Shown: positions 27,133 through 35,612 of the stretch, piece by piece
How positions within the stretch are numbered: position 1 is the first letter of the stretch
How the letters are laid out: every line of letters begins with the position of its first letter
Origin: Lolliginicoccus suaedae
GTDB lineage: Bacteria; Actinomycetota; Actinomycetes; Mycobacteriales; Mycobacteriaceae
Reading direction: 5' to 3'
Assembly (NCBI RefSeq): GCF_008312885.1
Contig: NZ_VSSO01000004.1
Coordinates: 62,001-126,000 of the forward strand
DNA length: 64,000 nucleotides
Translations under genes and position numbers: made by a program
The notes under the pieces: model-generated
Databases searched by the model: none
Seen by the model: the letters and a program-made list of their open reading frames with translations, nothing else
Told to the model about the DNA's origin: nothing

Positions 27133-28425
27133 ATGAGCGACCTACTTCGCCTCGCCACCGCCGGCAGCGTCGATGACGGCAAGTCCACCCTCGTCGGACG
27201 GCTGCTCTACGACACCAAGTCCGTGCTCGCCGACCAGATCGACGCCGTCACCCGCGCGTCGGTCGATCGCGGCCTCTCCACGCCCGACCTCTCGCTGCTC
27301 GTCGACGGCCTGCGTGCCGAGCGGGAGCAAGGCATCACCATCGACGTCGCGTACCGCTACTTCGCCACCCCGCGCCGCTCCTTCGTGCTCGCCGACACCC
27401 CCGGGCACGTGCAGTACACCCGCAACACCGTCTCGGGAGCCTCCACCGCGCAGCTCGTGATCCTCCTCGTCGACGCGCGCAAGGGCGTCATCGAGCAGAC
27501 CCGCCGACATGCCGCCGTCATGGCGCTGCTCGGCGTTCCCCGCCTCGTGCTCGCTGTCAACAAGATCGACCTCGTGGATGATCCCGCCGAGGTCTACGCT
27601 CGCATCTGCACCGAGTTCACCGCGCTCACCACCCAGCTCGGATGGGCGCCGGAGAACGTGCAGGAGATCCCCGTCTCGGCACTGCACGGCGACAACATCG
27701 CCACGCCCTCGGAGCGCACCCCCTACTACAGCGGCCCCACGCTCATCGAGCACCTCGAGTCCGTGCCCGTCGATGCCGAGCCGCACAACGTGGGCCTGCG
27801 CTTCCCCGTGCAGTACGTCATCCGCCCCCGCACCGCCGACTACCCCGACTACCGGGGCTATGCCGGCCAGATCGCTGCCGGGGAGGTCCGGCCCGGCGAT
27901 GAGGTGCTCGTGCTTCCCGCAGGGATCCGCAGCACCATCGCCAAGATCGACACCATGGACGGCGAGCTCGAGCACGCCGAGGCAGGCCGCTCCGTCACCC
28001 TGCTGCTCACCGATGACATCGACATCTCCCGAGGGGACGTCATCACCTCCCCCGGCGATGCCCCCGAGCCCATCAGCGATTTCGAGGCCACCGTGTGCGT
28101 GCTCGCCGACAAGGCGCTGCGTCCCGGTGCCCGCCTGCTGCTCAAGCACGGCACCCACACCACCCAGGCGATCGTCGGTTCGCTCATCGAGCGGTTCAAC
28201 GAGCAGGAGCTCCGCGCCGATCCCGGGCCCGAGTCGCTCGCGCTCAACGACATCGGCCGCGTGCAGATCCGGGTGGCCAGCCCCATCGTTGCCGATGACT
28301 ACGCCGTCAACCGCCATACTGGTAGCTTCCTGCTCATCGATCCCGCCAGCGGCAACACCCTCGCCGCCGGGCTCGTCGGAGATGTTCTCTCCGCCGTGGA
28401 GATCGGCGAGCGGCGCAACAGCTAG
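27133..28425 (+). CDS. cysN: sulfate adenylyltransferase subunit 1 (GTPase)
   Basis: GTPase that drives APS synthesis by CysD. Translation-factor-like G domain: G1 'GSVDDGKSTLVGRLLYD', 'EQGITIDVAYRYF', G3 'DTPGH', G4 'NKIDLVDD', G5 'VSALHGDN'. Two beta-barrel domains follow. It has 430 residues and no C-terminal APS kinase (CysC) domain, unlike the M. tuberculosis CysNC fusion, which fits a route through APS reductase. The start is 2 nt after the cysD stop. It is the last gene of the operon. Confidence 0.94.
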   Translation: MSDLLRLATAGSVDDGKSTLVGRLLYDTKSVLADQIDAVTRASVDRGLSTPDLSLLVDGLRAEREQGITIDVAYRYFATPRRSFVLADTPGHVQYTRNTVSGASTAQLVILLVDARKGVIEQTRRHAAVMALLGVPRLVLAVNKIDLVDDPAEVYARICTEFTALTTQLGWAPENVQEIPVSALHGDNIATPSERTPYYSGPTLIEHLESVPVDAEPHNVGLRFPVQYVIRPRTADYPDYRGYAGQIAAGEVRPGDEVLVLPAGIRSTIAKIDTMDGELEHAEAGRSVTLLLTDDIDISRGDVITSPGDAPEPISDFEATVCVLADKALRPGARLLLKHGTHTTQAIVGSLIERFNEQELRADPGPESLALNDIGRVQIRVASPIVADDYAVNRHTGSFLLIDPASGNTLAAGLVGDVLSAVEIGERRNS

Positions 28426-28484
28426 GACGCACTAGCCTGGCCGGTTACCGTTGCTGGCGAGCCTGACGCGCACCCGCGCCGCTG

Positions 28485-28523
28485 GTGGAAACTTTTCCCG
28501 CTCCAGGGAGGAAAAGTTTCCAC
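28485..28523. repeat. palindromic element, 14-bp arms (copy A)
   Basis: GTGGAAACTTTTCC at 28485-28498 and its reverse complement at 28510-28523 enclose 11 nt. The same outer sequence recurs in the longer palindrome at 50184-50230. It lies between the convergent cysN and lipoprotein genes and may end transcription of cysN, but the second copy is not in a terminator position. Confidence 0.8.
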
Positions 28524-28593
28524 TGGCGGCGTGCTTGCGTTGGTGGAGGCTTTCGCGCGCGCGTTTCCCCCGCAGCCCCGCTAGCTGGCACGC

Positions 28594-28700
28594 AGCTGCC
28601 ACCCATGCCGAGCAGCGGCCAGGCTTGCGCGAACCTGCCACGGTCCTGAACGTGGCAGCTGGGTCCGATCCGTGGCAGCTCCGAACCAAGGGTGGCAGCT
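28594..28700. repeat. GTGGCAGCT repeat cluster with 20-nt period
   Basis: GTGGCAGCT occurs at 28652-28660, 28672-28680 and 28692-28700, exactly 20 nt apart, and inverted (AGCTGCCAC) at 28594-28602. The first copy is also the right arm of an 8-bp hairpin, CTGCCACG/CGTGGCAG at 28635-28642 and 28651-28658. The cluster lies just past the lipoprotein stop. Confidence 0.65.
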
Positions 28701-28707
28701 CCGGGGA

Positions 28708-31086
28708 CTACTCGCCGCTGCCGGGAGGGGTGAGGTCAAGCTGCTCGACGACCTGCACCGGGTGCCCCACCTCGGAGTCCATGGTGATGGCGATGCCCTC
28801 GCCGAAGGGCTGGACCGCGCGGGCTATTCCATCGCTGCGGGACGGCACGCGCCACGGTTCCCAGCGGACGCCGTGATCGGAGAGCCAGATCACCGGTCCG
28901 CTGGCCTGGTTGGACGTGTAGCGGCCGGCCGCGGCGAATCCTCCCGAGACGGCAACGGGCTCGCTCATGGTAGCGCCGAACCCGGTACGGAAGGTGCCCT
29001 CGAACTGGATGCCGTCCTCGGTACGGAGCACGATGTTGCGACCACCGGTTGTGGCACTGAGGATCGCTTCGTTGTCGCTGGTGGCACAACCAGTGAGCTC
29101 GCCCTGGCCACTGCCGAGGATCTCCGCGGTGGCGCGGGTCCATCCTTCGGCGTCCTTCCGCCAGATCGCGGGCACCGGCGAACCATCATCCACAGTTGAT
29201 CCAGCAACGAGCACGGGCCCATCGGCCACCTGGCATACCGCGTTCGCGGCGCTGCCCTCATCGGTGCCGCCGAGGATCTGCTCCATGGTCCAGGTGCGTC
29301 CGTCCGGGGATGCCCAGACCGTCGCCGCAGGCGGGTGCGCGGACTCGGGTCCGGTGGAGGCACCCACGGCATACCATCCCTCATCGGTGCGGGTGACGGC
29401 GGTCAGCCTGGCGTCCGAGACCGCGCCGAAGCCCTCGGCAGGCACCCACGGCTGGTCCGGGGCAGGCTGGAACCAGCCGCGTGCCTCGATGCGGTTGCTC
29501 TCGACGCTAAACTGGGATCCCAGCGCGATGATCTCGCCCGCTTCGGTGCTGGAGACCACACCGCCAACGAGACCGGCGGCCTCGGGAGGGTCGACAGTGA
29601 TCGGGACGAGGGCGGGCGACCCCTCCGGCGCGCCACCGCGCAGCTCGAAGAGCTCGCGCTGCTCGGAGCTGCTGAAGTCTGCTCCATCGATGTCGTATTG
29701 CACTCGTAGCGTGGTGGCGAGCACGCGGCCGGCAGCGGAAACGATGTCCTCCACCTGCGCGATCTGCTCGCTGGTGCCGACGCGCTGCACCTCGCGCCAT
29801 TCCTCGCCGGGGCCCTTGACGCCCATGACGACCTCGCCGACGGCGAACGAGCCGAGGAGCACCGCGCGCTGCTCGGGGTTCATCCCAATGACAACGCCGC
29901 CGACGCCCGGGAAGTCCATCGGCTCGGAGACACCGTTGAAGAACCACTGACCGTCCGGGGTGCGATGGTAGAACCCGGCGCGGAGGGAATCGTTGTTGCT
30001 TGCCACGACGTAGAGGTCGCCGCCGCGGGCGGAGGGCCGTCCCAGGGTGGTATCGACGCCTTCGGCGATGTAGAACACCGATTCGGCAGGAGGCGCCGGC
30101 ACGGTCTCGGCGGTCCATTCCGCGCCGTCTCCGGAAGACCACGCTGCGGGGACCTGGCCACTCTCGGCCTGGGGGTTGAGCGTTCCGCCGGTCATGACGA
30201 ACTGATCGCCGATGCTCTCGACTCCCGAGATGACCATGTCGCTGCTGCTGCCGATCGGGTGCGGGCCATCCCAGGTGCTGCCCGCGTCGGTCGAGGTGTA
30301 GGAGACGAACGTGCCAGCAGCCCCCTCGTCGCCGCGCTGCGCGATGAGCACGACATTGTCCCCGTGGGCCGCCATGTCCACGATGAGCCGCTGCTCGCGG
30401 TCCGGGATACCGGGGAGCAGCGTGTACTCCACCGAGTCGCCCTCGACTATGGCGACGCCGAGCTCCTTGTCCAGCGAGTTCCCTGCCGTGATGATCTTCT
30501 CCCCGGTGACGGTGCCGGTGACGACCCGGAACTCGTTGGCGTACTCCGGTGGCAGCGGCACGGCGGACCAGCCGCGGCGATCACCGGAGCGCCAGATGCG
30601 GGACACGAGGGCACCATCCTCGAAGGAGGTTCCCACCACGGCACTGATCGATCCGTTGCCAACGAGCCCCCCGGAGAAGGGGTGCGGGTAGTCGGGCGCC
30701 ACTTCGATAGGCGACCACGCGTCTCCGTTGTCGGCGACCCACACCACCGGCCTCGTGGAGCGGCCTGGGGCGGCCATGTTCAGCGCGACCGCGTAGGGCA
30801 CGTTCTCCGCAGGGGGCAGCAGGTCGAGGCCGCGGCCCGCGAACTCGCCTGAGCGGAACAAGGAGCCAGGCACATCGGCGGGGACAGTGCTGAGCTCGCG
30901 CAGCTCGATGGGGGGCGCCTGGGTAGTCTCCGGAGGCGGCTCGGTGGACGCTTCGGGAACCTCGTCCGGCGTGGATGCGCACGATGCGGCGAGCAACACC
31001 ACCGCTAGGGCAGCGAGGTGCCGCCGTGCCGTGCGTCGGTTCGGCGGAGCGTGATGTGGCCTGTTCGCCTGCCCAGGATGAGCCAT
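28708..31086 (-). CDS. large secreted lipoprotein, probable beta-propeller, unknown function
   Basis: A 792-residue protein with a basic N-terminus, a hydrophobic segment and lipobox Cys36 ('VVLLAASCAS'), then a Pro/Glu/Thr-rich linker and about 700 residues of repeated beta-rich blocks. Recurring phrases such as 'VWVADNGDAWSPIEV', 'SYTSTDAGSTWDGPHPIG', 'AWSSGDGAEWTAETV', 'VWASPDGRTWTMEQIL' and 'IWLSDHGVRWEPWRV' resemble the Asp-box/BNR repeats of sialidase-like propellers. No catalytic residues were recognised. It is alone between the cysN and cysA operons. TAGTGT (31094-31099) 7 nt before ATG 31086 suggests a leaderless transcript; further upstream the frame is open but unlikely to be translated. 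Confidence 0.75.
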   Translation of the reverse strand: MAHPGQANRPHHAPPNRRTARRHLAALAVVLLAASCASTPDEVPEASTEPPPETTQAPPIELRELSTVPADVPGSLFRSGEFAGRGLDLLPPAENVPYAVALNMAAPGRSTRPVVWVADNGDAWSPIEVAPDYPHPFSGGLVGNGSISAVVGTSFEDGALVSRIWRSGDRRGWSAVPLPPEYANEFRVVTGTVTGEKIITAGNSLDKELGVAIVEGDSVEYTLLPGIPDREQRLIVDMAAHGDNVVLIAQRGDEGAAGTFVSYTSTDAGSTWDGPHPIGSSSDMVISGVESIGDQFVMTGGTLNPQAESGQVPAAWSSGDGAEWTAETVPAPPAESVFYIAEGVDTTLGRPSARGGDLYVVASNNDSLRAGFYHRTPDGQWFFNGVSEPMDFPGVGGVVIGMNPEQRAVLLGSFAVGEVVMGVKGPGEEWREVQRVGTSEQIAQVEDIVSAAGRVLATTLRVQYDIDGADFSSSEQRELFELRGGAPEGSPALVPITVDPPEAAGLVGGVVSSTEAGEIIALGSQFSVESNRIEARGWFQPAPDQPWVPAEGFGAVSDARLTAVTRTDEGWYAVGASTGPESAHPPAATVWASPDGRTWTMEQILGGTDEGSAANAVCQVADGPVLVAGSTVDDGSPVPAIWRKDAEGWTRATAEILGSGQGELTGCATSDNEAILSATTGGRNIVLRTEDGIQFEGTFRTGFGATMSEPVAVSGGFAAAGRYTSNQASGPVIWLSDHGVRWEPWRVPSRSDGIARAVQPFGEGIAITMDSEVGHPVQVVEQLDLTPPGSGE

Positions 31087-31093
31087 GATTCCG

Positions 31094-31099
31094 ACACTA
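31094..31099 (-). promoter_or_regulatory. -10-like hexamer for leaderless lipoprotein gene
   Basis: TAGTGT on the minus strand, 7 nt before ATG 31086; no ribosome site lies between, so transcription probably starts at or next to the start codon. Confidence 0.4.
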
Positions 31100-31198
31100 A
31101 TGCGTGTCCTCCCCAGGTAGTGCCACAATGCCCGAGTTCGCCGCTGGATATTGCCCCCCTGGCCCTGCCGGAGGTTGTCACAGGCCTCGCTTGGGGGG

Positions 31199-32167
31199 CT
31201 ACCGCGCCGCGGTAGTGGCGGCCCCGGGGATGTGCGCGGCCCGCACGTAGATCTGCTCGCCCCGCTCGAGCCCGAGATCGTCAGCGTCGCCGCGGGTGAT
31301 CTGGGCGGAGAGGCGTGGGTCGCCGTTGAGCGGCACGAGCTCTACCCGCACCTCGAACCCGAGCCGGACGATGCGGTCCACGGTGGCCTCGATGGCGCCC
31401 GGGTGGAATGTCCGGTCGAGGTGGAGGTCATGCGGGCGGACGAGCGCGCCGTTGATCGTGGCGACGGGCCCGAGGAAGGACATGACGAAATCGTTGGCGG
31501 GGCGCTCGTAGAGATCGTCGGGCGTGCCGACCTGCTCGATGTTGCCGCGGTTCATGACTGCTATGCGGTCGGCGACATCGAGGGCCTCCTCCTGGTCGTG
31601 GGTGACGAGGACGGTAGTGACGTGGACCTCGTCGTGCAGCCGACGGAGCCATTCTCGGAGGTCTGCGCGCACCTTGGCATCGAGCGCCCCGAAGGGCTCG
31701 TCGAGCAGCAGCACCTTCGGATCCACCGCGAGCGCGCGGGCGAGGGCCATGCGTTGCCGCTGCCCGCCCGAGAGCTGGGCCGGGTAGCGGCGCTGGAAGC
31801 CGTCGAGGCCCACGATGCGCAGCAGCTCGTCGACGCGATCATTGATCTCGTTCTTGGGGCGGCGGCGGATGCGCAGGCCGAAAGCGATGTTGTCGCGCAC
31901 GGTCATGTGCTTGAACGCGGCGTAGTGCTGGAACACGAACCCGATTCCGCGCTTCTGCGGCGGCACCCCGGTGACGTCCTCCCCGCCGATGGTGATGATG
32001 CCCGAGTCCGGGCTCTCCAGCCCGGCGATGGACCGCAGCAAGGTGGACTTGCCGGACCCGGACGGGCCGAGCAGGGCAGTGAGGCTGCCCGAGGGGATGT
32101 CGAGGTTGACGCCGTCGAGCGCGATGAAGTCCCCGTAGTTCTTGCGGACGTCGGTCACGGTGATCAT
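31199..32167 (-). CDS. cysA: sulfate ABC transporter ATP-binding protein
   Basis: ATPase of the sulfate/thiosulfate importer, 322 residues. Walker A '[18 protein letters not shown]', Q-loop '[22 protein letters not shown]', signature '[16 protein letters not shown]', Walker B '[16 protein letters not shown]', H-loop '[15 protein letters not shown]'. A C-terminal TOBE-like regulatory domain starts around residue 240. ATG 32167 overlaps the cysW stop (ATGA) and has GGAG 6 nt upstream. Last gene of subI-cysT-cysW-cysA. Confidence 0.94.
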   Translation of the reverse strand: MITVTDVRKNYGDFIALDGVNLDIPSGSLTALLGPSGSGKSTLLRSIAGLESPDSGIITIGGEDVTGVPPQKRGIGFVFQHYAAFKHMTVRDNIAFGLRIRRRPKNEINDRVDELLRIVGLDGFQRRYPAQLSGGQRQRMALARALAVDPKVLLLDEPFGALDAKVRADLREWLRRLHDEVHVTTVLVTHDQEEALDVADRIAVMNRGNIEQVGTPDDLYERPANDFVMSFLGPVATINGALVRPHDLHLDRTFHPGAIEATVDRIVRLGFEVRVELVPLNGDPRLSAQITRGDADDLGLERGEQIYVRAAHIPGAATTAAR

Positions 32168-32973
32168 GGTGTGCTCCGCTTGCGGTCGAGTAGGGTCATG
32201 AGCAGCAATGTCAGGATCGCGATGCCCATCAGCAACGTCGCGGCGCTGTAAGCACCGTACGTGTTGTGATCGTCGATGTAGCGGGCGTGGACGAGCAGGG
32301 TGAGCGTCTGCGATACCCCAGCGAACCCGGACGAGACCATGAGCACGGCCCCGAACTCGCCCAGTGCCCGTGCCACGGTCAGCACCACCCCGTAGGTGAG
32401 GCCCCAGCGGATCGCGGGCAGGGTGATCATTCGGAAGGTCTGCCAGTTGTTCGCCCCGAGGGTGGCGGCGGCCTGCTCCTGCTCCTCGCCGATCTCGCGC
32501 AGCACCGGCTCGACCTCCCGCACCACGAAGGGCAGGGTGACGAAGATCGTGGCGAGCACCATGCCGGGCAGTCCGAAGATGACGCGGATGCCGGTGAGCT
32601 CCACGATGCTGCCGAACCAGCCGCCGACGCCCCACAGGGTGATGAGCGCGACGCCCACGACCACGGGCGAGACGGCGAACGGGATGTCCACCACGGCCTC
32701 GAGGAGCCGCCGCCCGGGGAACCGCCCGCGCACGAGGGCGAGTGCGGTGACGATGCCGAAGATCACGTTGATGGGCACCACGATCACCACGATCAGCAGC
32801 GATAGGTTCAGCGCCGATATGGCCGCCGGGGTACTGATGGCTTCCCAGAACGCGATGAAGCCGTTCTCGAACGACCGGTACAGGATCATGCCGATCGGGA
32901 TGAGCAGCAGCAGCGCGAGGTAGGCGAGCGCGACGAAGCGCAGCAGGTAGCGGGCGTTCTTGCTGAGGATCAT
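32164..32973 (-). CDS. cysW: sulfate ABC transporter permease CysW
   Basis: Membrane subunit of the sulfate importer, 269 residues, about six helices ('[20 protein letters not shown]', '[20 protein letters not shown]', '[17 protein letters not shown]', '[16 protein letters not shown]'). Coupling loop '[30 protein letters not shown]' and '[16 protein letters not shown]' are typical of CysW. Both ends overlap their neighbours by 4 nt, so the operon is tightly coupled. Confidence 0.94.
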   Translation of the reverse strand: MILSKNARYLLRFVALAYLALLLLIPIGMILYRSFENGFIAFWEAISTPAAISALNLSLLIVVIVVPINVIFGIVTALALVRGRFPGRRLLEAVVDIPFAVSPVVVGVALITLWGVGGWFGSIVELTGIRVIFGLPGMVLATIFVTLPFVVREVEPVLREIGEEQEQAAATLGANNWQTFRMITLPAIRWGLTYGVVLTVARALGEFGAVLMVSSGFAGVSQTLTLLVHARYIDDHNTYGAYSAATLLMGIAILTLLLMTLLDRKRSTP

Positions 32974-33800
32974 GTGTCCTGCTCCTCCCGCCGGGTGGCC
33001 CGGTTGGACAGGACCCGCAGGACGAGCAGCGTGACGAACGCGATGGCGAGCAGCACCACTGATGTCGCGGCCGCATCGCTGGAACGGTCCATCTCGAGGA
33101 GCTGCTGGATGTACTGGGAGGTCACCTGCGTCTCGCCGCGGATGTTGCCACCGATGAGGATGATCGAGCCGAATTCGCCGATCGCGCGCGCGAACGCGAG
33201 CCCGGCGCCACCGAGGATCGCCGGGGCGAGCACGGGCAGCACGACCTTGCGCAGGATCGTCAGGTTGCCCGCGCCTAGCGAGGCCGCCGCCTGCTCGACA
33301 TCCCGGTCGAGCTCCATCAGCACCGGTTGCACCGATCGCACCACGAATGGCAGCGTGACGAACGCGAGCGCCACTATGAGGCCGGCCTTGGTGGCGTTGA
33401 GGTGCACGTTGATCGGGCTGCCGGGGCCATAGAGCGACAGCAGCACGATGCTCGCCACGATGGTGGGCAGCGCGAACGGCAGGTCGATGATGCCATTGAC
33501 GAATCGCTTGCCCGGGAACTCATCGCGCACCAGGACCCAGGCGATCATCGTGCCGAACACGACATTGATCAGGGCCACCACGACCGACACGAGGACGGTG
33601 ATGCGCAGCGAGGCGAGCGCGCCCGGGGCGGTGATGGCGTCCCAGAAGCCGCCGATGCCACCATCCAGCGCGGTAGCGGCTAGCGCGGCGAGCGGCAGCA
33701 GCACGATGATGCTGAGCCACAGGACGGCCATGCCGACGCCGAGCGAGCCGAAGCTCGGTGATCGGCGCCGGGCTCGCGCCGGGGCGGATGTGGTGGTCAT
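32970..33800 (-). CDS. cysT: sulfate ABC transporter permease CysT
   Basis: Membrane subunit partnering CysW, 276 residues, about six helices. '[22 protein letters not shown]', coupling loop '[30 protein letters not shown]', '[17 protein letters not shown]'. AGGTAGGAG just before ATG 33800 is a strong ribosome site. It begins 4 nt after the subI stop and overlaps cysW by 4 nt. Confidence 0.94.
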   Translation of the reverse strand: MTTTSAPARARRRSPSFGSLGVGMAVLWLSIIVLLPLAALAATALDGGIGGFWDAITAPGALASLRITVLVSVVVALINVVFGTMIAWVLVRDEFPGKRFVNGIIDLPFALPTIVASIVLLSLYGPGSPINVHLNATKAGLIVALAFVTLPFVVRSVQPVLMELDRDVEQAAASLGAGNLTILRKVVLPVLAPAILGGAGLAFARAIGEFGSIILIGGNIRGETQVTSQYIQQLLEMDRSSDAAATSVVLLAIAFVTLLVLRVLSNRATRREEQDT

Positions 33801-33804
33801 GCTC

Positions 33805-34854
33805 CTACCTCAATGCCTCGTAGTAGATGACGGAGATGAAGCCCTCGTCGGGATCGAACAATGTGGCGTTGACCTCGTCCCAGCCACCGAGATCATCGAT
33901 CGACCACAGTCGCTCGGGCTCGGGGAACTCCTCGGCGAACTCCGCAAGGATCCCCGGCACCACCGGTCGGTAGCCGGCCTCGGCCCAGGCCCGCTGGCCC
34001 GCAGCGGTGTACTGGAACCCGATGAAGTCCTCGGCGAGCGGTCGAGTGGCCGAGCCCGGACGGTCGACGATCGCGACGGGGTTGTCGATGCGCAGCGTGC
34101 GCGGGGGGATGACATGGTCGAGCGGCTCGCCGTTGCGCTCGAGGAAGATGGCTTCGTTCTCATAGGTGATCAGCACGTCGCCGCGGCCCTGGAGGAAAGC
34201 CTCGGTGGCCTCGCGCGCCGAGCCGGGCTGGATGGTGATGTGATCGTTGACGAGCCGCTCGACGAACTCGATGCCCGCCTCCGGATCCTCGCCGCCCTCG
34301 CTCGCCACCGCGTAGGGCGCGAGAAGGTTCCACTTCGCCGAGCCGGAGCTGAAAGGATTCGGGGTGATGACCTCGAGTCCGGGGCGGAGCAGATCATCCC
34401 ACTCCGAGATGCCGAGCGGGTTGCCCTCCCGCACCACCAGCGTCACCACGGAGCCGAAGGGAACACCGCTATGCTCGTCGTCGTTCCAGTCCTCGCGCAC
34501 GAGCCCCTCGTCGACGAGCCGGTCCACATCAGGCTCGGTGGAGAACGCCACGACGTCCGCGGGGGCGCCGAAGGCGACCTTGCGGGACTGGTCGGCGGAG
34601 GCGCCGAACGATTGGAGGAACGAGATGCCCGAGCCTTCGGGGGTCTCGGCGAAGGCGGGGATGACCTCGTCGAAGCCTGGCTTGGCGACCGCATAGGCGA
34701 ACAGCCCGAGCGTGCCGCGGCTGCCGTCGCCGCCGATGGTGGACTGGCCGGGGATGTCGCTTGGCCCGCCCGCGCAGCCTGCCAGCAATAGGGCGGCTGC
34801 GGCGGCCAGGGCAGTGACCCGGCTCCCCCAGTTTCCGCGCGGCTGAGGTCGCAT
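33805..34854 (-). CDS. subI: sulfate-binding lipoprotein
   Basis: Extracytoplasmic sulfate receptor of the CysTWA importer, 349 residues. Signal peptide with lipobox Cys27 ('LLLAGCAGG'), then a Sbp-type fold: 'FAYAVAKPGFDEVIPAF', 'FLQSFGASADQSRKV', 'DVVAFS', 'GLEVITPNPFSSGSAKWN' and 'AEAGYRPVVP', which carry sulfate-contact loops. It opens the importer operon. GAAGG lies about 11 nt before ATG 34854. Confidence 0.94.
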   Translation of the reverse strand: MRPQPRGNWGSRVTALAAAAALLLAGCAGGPSDIPGQSTIGGDGSRGTLGLFAYAVAKPGFDEVIPAFAETPEGSGISFLQSFGASADQSRKVAFGAPADVVAFSTEPDVDRLVDEGLVREDWNDDEHSGVPFGSVVTLVVREGNPLGISEWDDLLRPGLEVITPNPFSSGSAKWNLLAPYAVASEGGEDPEAGIEFVERLVNDHITIQPGSAREATEAFLQGRGDVLITYENEAIFLERNGEPLDHVIPPRTLRIDNPVAIVDRPGSATRPLAEDFIGFQYTAAGQRAWAEAGYRPVVPGILAEFAEEFPEPERLWSIDDLGGWDEVNATLFDPDEGFISVIYYEALR

Positions 34855-35176
34855 TGGTGAACTAGCCTTCCCGTCTCGACTGACATGACACTAAGCGGTT
34901 CATATCGGAGGCGTGCAGCCACGATCACTCCAGGGACATGAACTGCCGCCATGATTCGGGGGCGGCGCCCGGCCAGCTCCTAGTGCACGCGATGCGTGAC
35001 GAGCAAGGCTTGGCTCAGCGACAACACATGATGTCAGCGACGGCGGGCAGGCCAACAGCAATGAGCGCCAACTGATGGCGTACTACATATTGCTCGGCTG
35101 CTTCCACGGCGCCAATCCTAACAGGGGCGGCCGCGTGCGGGAAAACACACGATCGCCGGTGCGCCCCGGCCGTGGC
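34855..35176. other. intergenic region upstream of subI
   Basis: About 320 nt without a supported gene. It should hold the subI promoter and receives the end of the small membrane-protein genes. I found no clear -35/-10 pair, palindrome or polycysteine leader comparable to the one at 23.2 kb. Confidence 0.5.
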
Positions 35177-35257
35177 TCAGAGCATCGAGATCCCCCACGC
35201 GATGAGTACCAGCACGAGCAGCGCCACCAGCGCCAGCGATACACGGGACGTCGGCAT
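35177..35257 (-). CDS. 26-residue single-span membrane peptide
   Basis: A tiny reading frame, 'MPTSRVSLALVALLVLVLIAWGISML', which is nearly all one hydrophobic helix. Its ATG overlaps the stop of the upstream small membrane-protein gene by one nucleotide (TGATG), a typical coupled arrangement, and GAGAG lies near. No family is recognised. It could be a real small protein or a chance frame; the coupling and the clean membrane span favour a gene. Confidence 0.4.
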   Translation of the reverse strand: MPTSRVSLALVALLVLVLIAWGISML

Positions 35258-35493
35258 CAGTGCTCTCCATTCCTTGCTTCCGCGCCATCGCTGCCCGGCG
35301 GCGATCCAGGCTTGCTGCCCCATCGCGGAACGCGCCGCAGCACCTTGTAGTACACGGCGCTGCCAGCGGCATCGAGCCAGCGGGCAAGCACGAAGCACAG
35401 CGGCACCACGATCACGGCAACGATCGCGACCTGCGGCAGGAACGACAAGCCCGTGATCCACAGCTCGGCGCCATCCCACCAGCGGGCCACCAT
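35257..35493 (-). CDS. small membrane protein, about 78 aa
   Basis: One strong membrane helix ('LSFLPQVAIVAVIVVPLCFVLA'), then an amphipathic 'RWLDAAGSAVYYKVLRRVPRWG' and a polar tail. M. tuberculosis also has small conserved proteins between subI and the GH15 gene, so this may be a relative; function unknown. ATG 35493 is chosen; GTG 35499 is possible. It is divergent from the GH15 gene. Confidence 0.55.
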   Translation of the reverse strand: MVARWWDGAELWITGLSFLPQVAIVAVIVVPLCFVLARWLDAAGSAVYYKVLRRVPRWGSKPGSPPGSDGAEARNGEH

Positions 35494-35600
35494 ATCCACG
35501 CCACCACTGTAGCGGTCGTCGTGGCCGTCCACCCCGCTGGTCCCGGGCCGCCACCGGAACCGCCGGATGCCGAATGCGCGCGACCGCCCGCCAGCCGGTC

Positions 35601-35606
35601 CACAAT
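35601..35606 (+). promoter_or_regulatory. -10-like hexamer for the GH15 gene
   Basis: CACAAT exactly 6 nt before ATG 35613, the same hexamer and spacing as at the sulfur leader. The intervening AGGAGC is too close to the start to be a normal ribosome site, so a leaderless message is likely. Confidence 0.4.
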
Positions 35607-35612
35607 AGGAGC

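Noticed and set aside
28485-28523. Simple Rho-independent terminator of cysN
   Set aside because: The stem is not followed by a T-run and the same sequence recurs in a non-terminator position at 50 kb, so I list it as a repeat. A termination role is not excluded.
28426-28707. APS kinase (cysC) gene or domain after cysN
   Set aside because: CysN ends at 430 residues and the following region has no kinase P-loop; only repeats are present before the convergent lipoprotein gene.
35015-35029. Mini frame ATG-TGT-TGT-CGC-TGA (Met-Cys-Cys-Arg) on the minus strand, 160 nt upstream of subI
   Set aside because: It resembles a cysteine leader, but it is only four codons long, has no RRHxD core, no -10-like hexamer at the right distance and no ribosome site.
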